Assembly: GCF_013371215.1 (NCBI RefSeq) | Contig: NZ_JABWMH010000001.1 | Span: 434,001 to 498,000 of the forward strand | Reading direction: 5' to 3' | DNA: 64,000 bases | From: Parasphingorhabdus flavimaris | GTDB taxonomy: Bacteria > Pseudomonadota > Alphaproteobacteria > Sphingomonadales > Sphingomonadaceae | Part shown: positions 18,764 to 31,730 of the stretch, in pieces | Numbering within the stretch: the stretch's first letter is position 1 | Layout: every line of letters begins with the position of its first letter | The notes under the pieces: generated by a model | What the model was told of the DNA's origin: nothing | Seen by the model: the letters and a program-made list of their open reading frames with translations, nothing else | The model's database searches: none | Position numbers and translations under genes: made by a program

Positions 18764-19684
18764 TTGAACGCGGAACTTTCGCGCAGTCCAAAGGCAGCGG
18801 CAGGCGGAATCACGCTGGCTCTGGTCGCGTTTGCCGGTTTTCCGCTCGGAGATGCCGTCATCAAGTCGATGGCAGGTGATTGGCCCGCTCAGGCCGTCGC
18901 GGCCTTGCGTTTTTCGATCGGCGCAGTGGCTCTGGCAATCATCCTGTTCGTTCGTGAGGGCAGCAGCGGCTTTCGCGTCAATCGGCCCTGGCTGCACATA
19001 GCCCGTGGTTTCACCCTGTTCGTCGGCACGATCACCTTCTTTTCCGCCATTTACATCATGCCGTTGGCAGATGCGGTGGCGATTTCGTTCATCAACCCGA
19101 TCCTCACCGCATTATTTTCCGGCTGGTTCCTGAAAGAAAAGATGCGCCCCGGTACCTGGGTGGCGACGATTATCGCCTTTGGCGGGGTGTTGATCATGCT
19201 TCGTCCCAATGTCGCGGCATTTGGCTGGGTCGCGGTTCTGCCGCTGATATCCGCCTTTTCCATGGCAACAATGCTGATTCTCAACCGGATGGTATCGACC
19301 GAGCGTTCGATATTCGCCGCTCAATTCTACATTGCGTTATGGGCCGCCATATTTCTGATTATCGCGACAGTGATCGGCCATTCATTCGTCCCGGTCATGA
19401 CGGTTCCCGGGGTTCCGAACTGGGATGTCGTCTTGCGTTGCATATTGGTGGCATTGACCGCAACCGGTTGTCATTTCCTGCTCTACATGGCGACGATGCG
19501 GACGACGGCGGCAGCGATTGCCCCGATCGTCTATATCCAGCTACTGATCGCAACGCTGATCAGTGTTTTTGTCTTCGGTGATCCGATCGACCGGACAGCG
19601 ATGATGGGCGGTTTGTTGATAATCTTCAGCGGCTTGCTGCTGTGGCGCAGCGAACGACGACTTGCGCCGGTTGTTGAGGCCTAA
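18764..19684 (+). CDS. EamA/DMT-family transporter
   Basis: A 306-residue ten-segment membrane protein with two EamA repeats ('LPLADAVAISFINPILTALFSGWFLKEK' in the first; 'TAAAIAPIVYIQLLIATLISVFVFGD' in the second). I prefer TTG 18764 because AGGACAGG lies just upstream and the length then matches the family; the frame stays open to a TTG at 18674, but that would add a charged 30-residue leader. It resembles the transporter at 8075-8998 only at family level. Its stop overlaps the convergent glycosyltransferase stop by 4 bp. Substrate unknown. Confidence 0.85.
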   Translation: MNAELSRSPKAAAGGITLALVAFAGFPLGDAVIKSMAGDWPAQAVAALRFSIGAVALAIILFVREGSSGFRVNRPWLHIARGFTLFVGTITFFSAIYIMPLADAVAISFINPILTALFSGWFLKEKMRPGTWVATIIAFGGVLIMLRPNVAAFGWVAVLPLISAFSMATMLILNRMVSTERSIFAAQFYIALWAAIFLIIATVIGHSFVPVMTVPGVPNWDVVLRCILVALTATGCHFLLYMATMRTTAAAIAPIVYIQLLIATLISVFVFGDPIDRTAMMGGLLIIFSGLLLWRSERRLAPVVEA

Positions 19685-20814
19685 CCGCAGGCCAGAGTCT
19701 GTTCCAGTCGCTCGATGTGGCGATCGACGCTGGCTTCGATGGAAAAGGCCTCGGCACAGGCCCTGAGCGGAGCGGTGGCCTGGGGCCTATCCATAGCCGA
19801 TGCGATTGCACCGGCCAATGCTCGGGCATCCTGGACGGGCACAGTCTCAAGGCCTGCCCGGTGCAATAGTCTCGTCAACCCTTCCGAACAGTCTGTAGCA
19901 ACGATGGCGCAACCGGTGGCCATGGCTTCCAGTGGAACCGCGGGCAGTCCCTCCCACCGGGACGACAGGACGAGAATATCCGACCGCGCATAATAAGGGG
20001 TCGGATCTGAAACAAATCCCTTGAACGTGATACGGTCAGCTAGGCCGGATGATCGGGCCTGTTTCTGTATTTCTTCCCGCATGTTGCCGTCGCCCAATAT
20101 CGTCATCGACCAGGGGCGCTCGGTAATCAGGGCCAGAGCGGCAATCAGTGTCGGATAGTCTTTCTGCGTCGTGATCCGACCGACGGCGAGCAGTCGTGCA
20201 GGGGTACCCGGCGCACGCACTTGCCGACTATCGCCCAGTTTCAGCATATCTGCCGTAACATAGGAGTTGGGAACGCATTGGAACTTGTCCGCTGCATGCG
20301 GATATATCCGTGCATAATGTTCGGCATCCGCATCGCTGAGCGTGAGGCACATGTCGGCAAATCTTGCCGTGAACCCGAACCGCCAGGTCCTCGCCATCCT
20401 TGCCCAGCGGCTCAGTCCCGGACGCAGAACCGGATTTGTGATCTTCTGGATGAAATTTGTTCGGCTCGAACCGGAGAGTTTTCGGGCAATTGCCAAGCTC
20501 AGATTTGTCTGATTCCCCGCGGAAAATATGGCCTTGGGCTGATATTTGCGGATCATCCGTGCCACCGCGGGAATTTGCAGCAGCAGCTGAATTCCGCGAC
20601 CGCCAAGCATCGGCGTGGGCACTATCCGGACGGTCACATTCGGGGCGATCATATCGCCGACCGAACCATGTGCCTTGGTCAACCACAACTCGGTTTCAAT
20701 TCCGCGGCTGGCCATGCCATTGGCGAGCAAAATCGCAACACGGTCAAGTCCGCCATCGCCCGGTTCATAAAGAAAATGGACGATCGGGCCCGTCTCGAAG
20801 GGCGAATTTGTCAT
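19681..20814 (-). CDS. Glycosyltransferase family 4 (GT-B fold)
   Basis: A 377-residue glycosyltransferase of the group-1/GT4 type, transferring sugars from nucleotide-sugar donors. The N-terminal glycine-rich loop ('YEPGDGGLDRVAILLANGM') and the C-terminal domain motifs 'LLAVGRITTQKDYPTLI' and 'SRWEGLPAVPLEAMATGCAIVAT' fit this family, with the EGLP-x-x-x-LEA box supplying the E-x7-E pattern. No transmembrane segments, so it is cytosolic or peripheral. It lies downstream of atpC on the same strand after 65 bp. Its role, such as exopolysaccharide or lipid glycosylation, is not evident because no other polysaccharide genes are near. Confidence 0.88.
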   Translation of the reverse strand: MTNSPFETGPIVHFLYEPGDGGLDRVAILLANGMASRGIETELWLTKAHGSVGDMIAPNVTVRIVPTPMLGGRGIQLLLQIPAVARMIRKYQPKAIFSAGNQTNLSLAIARKLSGSSRTNFIQKITNPVLRPGLSRWARMARTWRFGFTARFADMCLTLSDADAEHYARIYPHAADKFQCVPNSYVTADMLKLGDSRQVRAPGTPARLLAVGRITTQKDYPTLIAALALITERPWSMTILGDGNMREEIQKQARSSGLADRITFKGFVSDPTPYYARSDILVLSSRWEGLPAVPLEAMATGCAIVATDCSEGLTRLLHRAGLETVPVQDARALAGAIASAMDRPQATAPLRACAEAFSIEASVDRHIERLEQTLACG

Positions 20815-20879
20815 CGTCAGCTTATGTGGAAGAGGGCAGAAATCTTATACATTCAAGCCCCCGATTATTGCATCCGGAC

Positions 20880-21137
20880 CTAGCTAACAGCTTCGGCGAG
20901 AACCGTCAGGCCCTTGTCATTCACTTCCGCAAAGCCGCCCTGAACCGAAATTGTTTCCGGTGCGCCGCCTTCGGTCGCGTAGATGACCAGATCGGCATCG
21001 CGGATCGTCGCCATGACCGGCGCATGATTGGCGAGTACACCAAAATCACCCTCGGTACCGGGCACCACCACCATGAAAACATCATCCGACCGGACGAGCT
21101 TTTCGGGGGTTACGAGTTCGAAATGTAGGTTTGCCAT
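20880..21137 (-). CDS. atpC: ATP synthase F1 epsilon subunit (short form)
   Basis: An 85-residue protein matching the N-terminal beta-sandwich of F1 epsilon ('[38 protein letters not shown]'). It ends where the C-terminal two-helix domain would begin in the usual ~130-residue subunit, so the inhibitory arm is absent. The sequence ends cleanly with a stop and shows no sign of frameshift. AAAGGT lies before the ATG. It is the last gene of the F1 operon, separated from atpD by 91 bp holding a degenerate repeat. Confidence 0.93.
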   Translation of the reverse strand: MANLHFELVTPEKLVRSDDVFMVVVPGTEGDFGVLANHAPVMATIRDADLVIYATEGGAPETISVQGGFAEVNDKGLTVLAEAVS

Positions 21138-21152
21138 TATAGTACCTTTATA

Positions 21153-21221
21153 CCGTTGGTCCTGAGCCAGCCGAAGCGCGTATAACTAGCGTTCGCGCAT
21201 TCGACGGCTCAGTGCCAATGG
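21153..21221. repeat. Degenerate family-1 inverted repeat between atpD and atpC
   Basis: The segments CCGTTGGTCCTGAGCCAGC (from 21153) and TTCGACGGCTCAG (from 21200) resemble the two arms of the family-1 element (CGTTCGTCCTGAGCTTGTCG and its complement) but with several substitutions. It occupies most of the atpD-atpC gap. Confidence 0.45.
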
Positions 21222-21228
21222 ATGTCGC

Positions 21229-23575
<2,347 letters not shown>

Positions 23576-23599
23576 GTTTTCCTGTCTTACTCCGTTGTG

Positions 23600-23672
23600 C
23601 CGTTAGTAGTGAGCCTGTCGAACCACGTCTCTGGTGAGAGAAGCGCCCTTCGACAAGCTCGGGGCTAACGGT
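23600..23672. repeat. Family-1 inverted repeat inside the atp operon
   Basis: CCGTTAGTAGTGAGCCTGTC (23600) and its approximate complement around CCTTCGACAAGCTCGGGGC to 23672 form long outward-facing arms about 25 bp apart. It lies in the 112-bp atpA-atpG gap and would form a large hairpin in the operon transcript. Confidence 0.8.
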
Positions 23673-23687
23673 GTTTATCCAATTGCC

Positions 23688-25229
<1,542 letters not shown>

Positions 25230-25784
25230 TTAGCCCTTCATGGCCTGCGATAGGGTGTTCAAACGGGTTTTAATCGAGCTGTCGATCATCTGGCTGCCGA
25301 TTTTCACGACCAGGCCGCCCAAAATGGAGGGATCGACTGCGGTGGAAACGCTGACATCGCTTCCCACGCGTTTCTTGAGTTGCGCCTTGAGCGCATCAAT
25401 CTGTTTGTCATCCAGCGGATGGGCCGATGTGACTTCTGCGCTGATCTCGCCACGATGGCTGGAAGCCAATGAGGTGAAAGCGCGAATCACTGCCGGAATT
25501 TTGTCGAGACGGCGATTGGCCGCAAGCACGCCGAGCACGTTGGACGTCAGCTTGTCGAGACCAAGGCTCTTGGCCGTGGCTGCAATTGCTCTGCCGGCAT
25601 CGTCGCGAGAGAGGACCGGGCTGCTGGTCAGCGCCCTGAGGTCACTCGATTCGGCCAGGGCCGCGCTCAATGTCGCAAGACTGGCCTGCACCGCGTCGAT
25701 GCTCTTATTTTCTTCTGCAAGCGCGAACAAAGCAGTGGCGTAACGCCCCGCTAAACTCGCTCTAATGCCGCTGGAATGATCCAC
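25230..25784 (-). CDS. atpH: ATP synthase F1 delta subunit
   Basis: A 184-residue peripheral-stalk subunit (OSCP homologue) linking F1 to the b subunits. '[13 protein letters not shown]' near the start and '[34 protein letters not shown]' at the end are diagnostic. The start is GTG at 25784 with GGGAGAAG upstream. It is the first gene of atpHAGDC. The Fo genes are not in the window, as usual for alphaproteobacteria. Confidence 0.96.
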   Translation of the reverse strand: MDHSSGIRASLAGRYATALFALAEENKSIDAVQASLATLSAALAESSDLRALTSSPVLSRDDAGRAIAATAKSLGLDKLTSNVLGVLAANRRLDKIPAVIRAFTSLASSHRGEISAEVTSAHPLDDKQIDALKAQLKKRVGSDVSVSTAVDPSILGGLVVKIGSQMIDSSIKTRLNTLSQAMKG

Positions 25785-25856
25785 GCGTTTGCTTCTCCCT
25801 GACCGTTAATGTGGTCTGAAAACCGTTCATGAAATGGTCCGCTTAACGGCAGAAAA

Positions 25857-25912
25857 ACCTACGATTCCGCCACGGATGCGCGGCGTCTAGCAACCATTTT
25901 GCTGCGACGCAA
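25857..25912 (-). promoter_or_regulatory. Possible promoter of the atp operon
   Basis: On the minus strand, TTGCGT is followed after about 17 bp by TAGACG, roughly 100 bp upstream of atpH. This is the best -35/-10-like pair in the 282-bp divergent gap, but the -10 match is poor. Confidence 0.25.
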
Positions 25913-26072
25913 GATAGGTTTGGGAATCATTTTTCAGGAAAGCCAGACCAGCGGTTTTCGGGGCATTCGATTGCTCGGCAAAAAATATTTGGCTTTGAAC
26001 GCAAGATACGGGAAGCCGCACCGGCGAAGCTGATTTAAATCCGTTGCAACAACCGGAAATGGGGAATTGCAT

Positions 26073-26546
26073 ATGGCTTATAAAATTGCCGGATTGAGCC
26101 CGGAACTGACCAGTCCGTTCGAGGAAGCAACCGAGGAGCAGCTGTCTGCGCTTGGCGCGGTTCGAATAACAGCGACCGGCAAACCGGGATTTCCCTGTCG
26201 GATATCGCTGGAGGATGCCGAAGTGGGGGAGGAGGTGATCCTGTTCCACTACACGTCCCATGATGTCGATTCTCCCTATCGGAGTTCCTATGCTATATTT
26301 GCGAGAACGGGGCTGAGCGCGGCCGCGCAATTTATCGATGCCGTGCCGCCGGTCTTCGATGGGCGGACATTGGCAATGCGCGCTTTCGACCAGGATGCGA
26401 TGTTGAAAACCGCCAGCCTCGCAATGCCTGGAGACGCGGACCGGTCAATCCGCCAGCTATTTGAACTGGACGAGGTTGCCTATATAGATGTCCGTAATGC
26501 AGCCCACGGATGTTTCGCCGCGCGGGTGGAGAGGTTTGAATCGTGA
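26073..26546 (+). CDS. DUF1203 family protein
   Basis: A 157-residue protein I assign to DUF1203 by its central pattern 'GEEVILFHYTSHDVDSPYRSSYAIFAR', which contains the SPYR...IF core of that family. No catalytic motif or signal peptide is visible. The ATG at 26073 follows GGGGAA by six bases. The stop overlaps the GTG start of ada, so the two are probably translationally coupled. DUF1203 has no established function that I know of; the link to alkylation repair is by context only. Confidence 0.8.
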   Translation: MAYKIAGLSPELTSPFEEATEEQLSALGAVRITATGKPGFPCRISLEDAEVGEEVILFHYTSHDVDSPYRSSYAIFARTGLSAAAQFIDAVPPVFDGRTLAMRAFDQDAMLKTASLAMPGDADRSIRQLFELDEVAYIDVRNAAHGCFAARVERFES

Positions 26547-27568
26547 ACCAGAAGATAGTGGACGATGGTCAGGCGTGGGCCGCAATGCAGGCGCGCGACC
26601 GCAGCTTCGACGGCAGTTTCGTGACCGGCGTGCTGAGCACCGGCATCTATTGCCGTCCCTCTTGCGCCGCTCGCCATCCAAAACGGGAAAATGTGCGCTT
26701 CTTTGCGCAAGCCGAACAGGCCGAGGCCGCGGGCCTGCGCGCCTGCCTGCGCTGTCGCCCCAATGATGTCGCACGCGACGAAGCGGCCGTGAAAGCGGTG
26801 ATCGACGCGATTCGGATGGCTGAAACGGCACCCAGGCTCGACGCGTTGGCCAATCTCACCGGCTATTCGCCGACCCATCTCCAGCGGATTTTCAAACGCG
26901 AAACCGGCCTGTCGCCCGCTGCCTACGGACGGGCCTTGCGAACCGAACGGGTCAAGGATGCTTTGGCGGACGGTGCAACGGTCACCGAAGCCATTTACGA
27001 TGCAGGCTATGGTTCTGCATCGCGCTTTTACGAGGAACAGAAAATGGGAATGAAACCGGCAGCTTGGAAAAACGGAGGGGCAGGGGTCGCGGTGCACTGG
27101 GCCAATGTCGAAACTTCACTTGGCGATATGATGGTCGCTGCGACCGACAAGGGTGTTTGCTGCCTGTCTTTCAACGAGGGAGAGGATGAGCTGCGCGCGC
27201 GTTTCCCGAATGCGGATCTGAAACAAGGCGGCGAGGCGTTCGCCCGCCTCCTGGCAGAGGTGGTTGCTCAGGTCGAAACGCCCGGCCGCCCGCACAATAT
27301 CCCGCTCGATGTCCAGGGCACGGCCTTTCAGGAATCGGTCTGGCAGGAGCTCCGCAAAATCCCCGAAGGCGAAACCCGAAGCTATGCCGATATCGCGGCT
27401 GCTATCGGCAAGCCCAAAGCGGTTCGCGCCGTCGGCAGCGCCAATGGTGCCAACCATGTCGCCGTCCTGATCCCCTGCCACCGCGTTGTGCGTAGCGACG
27501 GGACGATGGGCGGCTACGCTTACGGGACAGAACTAAAGGAACGGTTGCTGGAAAAGGAAGCGAAATGA
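26543..27568 (+). CDS. ada: Ada: methylphosphotriester/O6-methylguanine-DNA methyltransferase and transcriptional activator
   Basis: A 341-residue protein with the full Ada layout. The N-terminal zinc domain carries Cys37 and Cys41 ('IYCRPSC') and Cys68 and Cys71 ('CLRC'); Cys37 is the expected methyl acceptor from phosphotriesters. An AraC-type helix-turn-helix follows (about 80-175), then the O6-alkylguanine transferase domain with active Cys312 in 'LIPCHRVV'. The start is GTG overlapping the previous stop, and the stop overlaps the next ATG. Methylated Ada normally activates its own operon, so the flanking DUF1203 and PEP-mutase-like genes may be induced by alkylation damage (inference). 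Confidence 0.96.
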   Translation: MNQKIVDDGQAWAAMQARDRSFDGSFVTGVLSTGIYCRPSCAARHPKRENVRFFAQAEQAEAAGLRACLRCRPNDVARDEAAVKAVIDAIRMAETAPRLDALANLTGYSPTHLQRIFKRETGLSPAAYGRALRTERVKDALADGATVTEAIYDAGYGSASRFYEEQKMGMKPAAWKNGGAGVAVHWANVETSLGDMMVAATDKGVCCLSFNEGEDELRARFPNADLKQGGEAFARLLAEVVAQVETPGRPHNIPLDVQGTAFQESVWQELRKIPEGETRSYADIAAAIGKPKAVRAVGSANGANHVAVLIPCHRVVRSDGTMGGYAYGTELKERLLEKEAK

Positions 27569-28323
27569 ACCCGAACATACAGAAATTTGGCGATCTTCAC
27601 ATCCCGGGCGATCCGTTGATATTGGTCAATATCTGGGATGCCGGTAGCGCCCGGGCGGTTGCTTCTGCAGGTGCAAAGGCACTGGCGACGGGCAGCTACG
27701 GAGTAGCCGGCGCGCAGGGAATTGCAGACGGCGAGGCATTTTCTCTGGATGACGCGATTATCAATCTCGAGCATATTGTAGCGGCGTCGGATTTGCCGGT
27801 AAGCATCGATATGGAAGCAGGATATGGCGCGAATGCCGGTCAAGTCCGCCAGTCTGTTCAACGGGCCTTTGATGCAGGTGCGAGCGGGATCAACATGGAA
27901 GACCGGATGCCCGGCGACAATGAACTGATTGCACCGGAGATTTTTGCCGAGCGGGTGGCCGCTGCTGCTTCCACTGGTCTTTGGGTCAATGCGCGATGCG
28001 ACGTTTTCCGTGGCCAATCAGCAGAGACCGATGGAGATGCCCTGGTCGAACGGGTTCTCGAGCGGGCAGATATATATGCCGATGCCGGTGCCGCCAGCCT
28101 GTTTGTGCCGTTTCTGAACGACGAAAAACATATTGGCGCAATTTGTGACGCTTCCCCGCTGCCGGTGAATATCTTGCGTTCGCCCGAAGGTCCGACCCAT
28201 GCCAGACTGGCTGCCCTGGGTGTTGCAAGAATCAGCCACGGTCATCAGCCCTGGGCCGCCGCCATGCTGTGGCTCAGTGCGCAGGCCAGAAAGACATTCG
28301 AGGGCGGTGAACCGGACTATTGA
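27565..28323 (+). CDS. Isocitrate lyase/PEP mutase family protein
   Basis: A 252-residue TIM-barrel protein of the ICL/PEP-mutase superfamily. Motifs include 'NIWDAGSARAVASAGAKALATGS', 'SIDMEAGYGANA', 'GINMEDRMPGDN' and 'VNARCDVF', which hold the Mg-binding acidic residues. It lacks the KKCGH loop of true isocitrate lyases, so activity may be lyase, oxaloacetate decarboxylase-like or phosphonate-related. The ATG overlaps the ada stop (ATGA), making it the third gene of a coupled operon. The substrate is unknown. Confidence 0.88.
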   Translation: MNPNIQKFGDLHIPGDPLILVNIWDAGSARAVASAGAKALATGSYGVAGAQGIADGEAFSLDDAIINLEHIVAASDLPVSIDMEAGYGANAGQVRQSVQRAFDAGASGINMEDRMPGDNELIAPEIFAERVAAAASTGLWVNARCDVFRGQSAETDGDALVERVLERADIYADAGAASLFVPFLNDEKHIGAICDASPLPVNILRSPEGPTHARLAALGVARISHGHQPWAAAMLWLSAQARKTFEGGEPDY

Positions 28324-28348
28324 GTTCCCACTGACACAATCAGCGCAA

Positions 28349-29092
28349 TCAGCGATACTCAGGATTGGGATGGTTGTAACGGGTGCCGGCATCCCAGGCT
28401 TCCCGGGAATTTCCATAGGCGGGAATACCGCCAGCCTGTTTGAGCATATGAGCCGTGTGCATCAGATTCCACGCCAGAAATGTCGCATTGCGCTGGGTGA
28501 AATCGCTGTCGAACCCGACGCGGGTGCCATCGTCTTGCTCGTCGCCGTAGGAAGGGCCGGGGCCGATCGGGCCAATCCACCCGGCGTCGGCCTGGGGAGG
28601 GATCGTATAACCGATATGGCCCAGAGAATAGAGCGTGCTCATCGCACAATGTTTGACGCCGTCCTCGTTGCCAGTGACCACCACACCGCCGGCCTTCCCG
28701 TAGAAAATATACTGACCCTTGTCATTTGTCTCACCGGAATGGGCGTAGAGTCGCTCGATGATCTTGCGGCATTCCGATGATACTTCTCCGAGCCAGATCG
28801 GAGTACCGATAACCAGAATATCGCTGGCCATGACCGCTTTGGAAATCTCCGGCCACGCATCGCTGTCAAACCCGTGTTCGGTCATGTCCGGATAGACGCC
28901 CGGCGCGATGTCATGGTCGACGCTGCGAAACATCTCCACCGTCACCCCGGCATCCTCCATGATGGCTTGGACAACAGCCATCAGGCATTCTGTGTGGCTG
29001 AACGCCGGCGAGGGTGTCAAAGTACAATTGATGAAGGCTGCTTGCAGGCCATTATAGTCGGGGGCTTGCTGATTTCCGTTGGCTTCGGTCAT
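28349..29092 (-). CDS. Flavodoxin-like NAD(P)H-dependent FMN oxidoreductase
   Basis: A 247-residue flavodoxin-fold protein. The pattern 'AAFINCTLTPSP...SHTECLM' resembles the FMN phosphate-binding region, and 'ASDILVIGTPIWLGEVSSECRKIIERL' is typical of the NADPH-dependent FMN reductase group; 'GGVVVTGNEDGVKHC' is the third flavin loop. The ATG at 29092 follows GAGGAAAG; an upstream ATG at 29140 adds 16 residues without such support. Convergent with the preceding operon with a 25-bp gap. The electron acceptor is unknown. Confidence 0.87.
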   Translation of the reverse strand: MTEANGNQQAPDYNGLQAAFINCTLTPSPAFSHTECLMAVVQAIMEDAGVTVEMFRSVDHDIAPGVYPDMTEHGFDSDAWPEISKAVMASDILVIGTPIWLGEVSSECRKIIERLYAHSGETNDKGQYIFYGKAGGVVVTGNEDGVKHCAMSTLYSLGHIGYTIPPQADAGWIGPIGPGPSYGDEQDDGTRVGFDSDFTQRNATFLAWNLMHTAHMLKQAGGIPAYGNSREAWDAGTRYNHPNPEYR

Positions 29093-29320
29093 ATCTCTTT
29101 CCTCGGTTGCCGGAATTATAGCTAACGCATTATCAGCCATTTCGTTGCTTTTCTCAAGATTGCCGGCGATTTTCCCTTGTTGTGGGTTGGTTTTGCGCGC
29201 GCATGGAGAAATCAGCGCGATCTATTCTTGATCTATTCGAATAGTTACATTCGGTTACATGCTGAGGGCCGGAAATAAAAACGGATTGTAAACTTTTGAC
29301 CGTTAGCCATCCCGAAGCGA

Positions 29321-31681
29321 ATGGGAAACTTGATGGAAGCTCGGAACAATCTCCGCTGTCTGGACCAGTCAGAACGGGACTTGGTAACCAGAAAGCAGCT
29401 CACCGAACATAGCAAGATTGTGCGCTCTGCGGTGATCGCAAATCTGGTGAACGCGGCGATTATCCTGACGCTCTTTTCCCAGGGCGTGTCCGTCTCGGCG
29501 CTTGTTCTGTGGTGCACAGTATTTGCAATTGCGACGGTTGACCGGCTCCGGCTTAGAAATATTTCGAGCGACCCGACATTATCATCCGAACAAATGCTGC
29601 GAACGAAGCGGCGGATTACCATCAACGCCGTGATTTATGCACATGTATGGGGCGTTGGTGTTGCCTTCCTGCTGCCAAGTTCAAGCCCCGCCCAGCTGAT
29701 GTTGCTGGCCGTGATTGGTGCCGGGAAAATGAGCGCGGGCGTGATGTCCTATCGCCATTTGCCAGAGGCCTCCAGAGCGTGGACGATAATCATTGCCACC
29801 TGTCTCTCGACCGGTCTCCTGTTCATGGGCGGCAAGGAAAGCTATCTGGCAATATGCCTGCTCGCGACATTTGCAATGATCCTGCTGCTCAGCGGCAGGC
29901 AGAATTTTGCGAGTTTCGCCGATGAGGTCTTTGCGCAGAATGAACTGGCCGAAGCTGCTGAAACGGTGAAACTGCTGTTGAATGACTTTGAAGAACAGTC
30001 GTCGAACTGGCTTTTTTCGGTCGATCGCAAAGGGTTTCTGCTGGATGTGTGTGACCGTTTTGCAGAGGCCGCCCATCGCTCCGTGGAGGACCTGAACGGG
30101 GCTTTGCTGGTGTCGCTCCTGGACGACGAAGAGGACCGGCGGATGCTGGCCAACAATATCTCTCAAGGCGTGTCCTTCCCAGCGATCATGGTTGCTGTCA
30201 TCGTCAACGGCGAGAAACACTGGTGGAAGATTAGCGGTCGCGCCACAAAGAACGGAGCGGAACACCTTGGTGTCGCGATGCGCGGGGTGATTTCCGATAT
30301 TACCGCGCAGAAGTCCGCCGAAGAGAAGGTCCGCTACATGGCCCATTTCGACGGCTTGACCGATCTTCCGAACCGCAGATATTTTTCCGAAGCGCTGAAC
30401 CGGACTATCCATCGGGCGCAGCCCGGCGACAAGATCGCGTTGCTGCTGTTCGATCTCGACCATTTCAAGGCAATCAATGATACTTTGGGCCATCCCATCG
30501 GCGACAAGTTCCTGACGATGGTTTCCCGGCGGCTGGAAAATGTCGCCAGGTCGGATGATACGCTGGCCCGGATCGGGGGAGACGAATTCGCTCTCCTTCT
30601 GAGCGGTGAGCGGGCAGAATTTGCCGAAGATATCGCGAATATGATTGTGGACGCAGTCAGCAAGCCGTTTCTGATCGATGACCATAATGTCGTCAGCAGC
30701 GCCAGTGTCGGTCTGGCGCAATGGACAAATGACATTGTCGAACCGGACATATTGGTGAGATATGCCGATCTGGCGCTTTATTCGGCCAAAGGCGCGGGGC
30801 GCAATCGCGTTGCCATTTTTGAAATGGAAATGGATGTCGTCGCCGAAGAACGCCGAAATCTCGAACTTGATTTGCGGGCATCGCTGGCCGAACAGGAAAT
30901 GCGATTGCATTATCAACCGCTGGTCGACCTGAAAACACTCAGGAAGACGGGGTTCGAAGCGCTTTTGCGTTGGGAACATCCCCAGCGCGGGGTTGTGATG
31001 CCCAATGAATTCATCTCTGTCGCCGAGGAAACGGGATTGATCGTGCAACTCGGCGAATGGGTTGTTCGCCAGGCTTTGGAAGACGCCACCCAATGGGATG
31101 AATCGCTGAGCGTGGCGGTCAACCTGTCTCCGTCCCAGATGCGCAGTACGAGCCTGGTTCCGACAATCGTCAACGCGCTCGCGCAAACCGGCATCGCGCC
31201 GGAGCGGCTGGAACTGGAAATCACCGAAAGCATCCTGATGCAGGACAGCGACGTCAATATACGTACATTGCACAGCTTGCGGGATCTCGGCGTTCGCATA
31301 TCATTGGATGATTTCGGGACCGGTTACAGTTCGCTCAACTATTTGCGAAGCTTTCCGTTCGACAAGATCAAGATCGACCGCTGCTTCGTCGATGAAATCG
31401 ACTCCCGTGACGATTGCAAGGCGATCATCAAATCGGTGATCAGTCTGGCTCGAAATCTTGGCATGAAGACCACCGCCGAAGGTGTCGAGCGGCAGGAGCA
31501 GGTCGATGCGTTACGCATTTTGGGCTGTGATCAGGTCCAGGGCTATCTCTATGGCAAGGCGGAGGCGATGGATAATTGCACCGATTTGCGTCCGGTCGAA
31601 AAATGGGTCCCGCGGGTCGGGTCCGCTTCCCTTCCGGTGGCCGCAAATCCGGCCGATGCTGCCGAAAGAAAGACCGCTTAG
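29321..31681 (+). CDS. Membrane PAS-GGDEF-EAL protein, all motifs intact
   Basis: A 786-residue c-di-GMP protein. Several hydrophobic segments occupy about residues 35-195, then a PAS-like domain (about 225-335), GGDEF ('RIGGDEFALL' near 418) and EAL ('GFEALLRWEHP' near 545). Unlike the other four c-di-GMP proteins here, it keeps a canonical I-site: RSDD lies exactly five residues before GGDEF. The EAL residues NLSPSQ, EITES, DDFGTGYSS, IKIDRCF and EGVE are present. It may therefore make c-di-GMP with product inhibition and also degrade it. The start could also be ATG 29333. Confidence 0.94.
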   Translation: MGNLMEARNNLRCLDQSERDLVTRKQLTEHSKIVRSAVIANLVNAAIILTLFSQGVSVSALVLWCTVFAIATVDRLRLRNISSDPTLSSEQMLRTKRRITINAVIYAHVWGVGVAFLLPSSSPAQLMLLAVIGAGKMSAGVMSYRHLPEASRAWTIIIATCLSTGLLFMGGKESYLAICLLATFAMILLLSGRQNFASFADEVFAQNELAEAAETVKLLLNDFEEQSSNWLFSVDRKGFLLDVCDRFAEAAHRSVEDLNGALLVSLLDDEEDRRMLANNISQGVSFPAIMVAVIVNGEKHWWKISGRATKNGAEHLGVAMRGVISDITAQKSAEEKVRYMAHFDGLTDLPNRRYFSEALNRTIHRAQPGDKIALLLFDLDHFKAINDTLGHPIGDKFLTMVSRRLENVARSDDTLARIGGDEFALLLSGERAEFAEDIANMIVDAVSKPFLIDDHNVVSSASVGLAQWTNDIVEPDILVRYADLALYSAKGAGRNRVAIFEMEMDVVAEERRNLELDLRASLAEQEMRLHYQPLVDLKTLRKTGFEALLRWEHPQRGVVMPNEFISVAEETGLIVQLGEWVVRQALEDATQWDESLSVAVNLSPSQMRSTSLVPTIVNALAQTGIAPERLELEITESILMQDSDVNIRTLHSLRDLGVRISLDDFGTGYSSLNYLRSFPFDKIKIDRCFVDEIDSRDDCKAIIKSVISLARNLGMKTTAEGVERQEQVDALRILGCDQVQGYLYGKAEAMDNCTDLRPVEKWVPRVGSASLPVAANPADAAERKTA

Positions 31682-31730
31682 CGCAAATCCGCACAGCCCC
31701 GTTTCCGCAGGTCTGGGTGTGCCGATCCGT

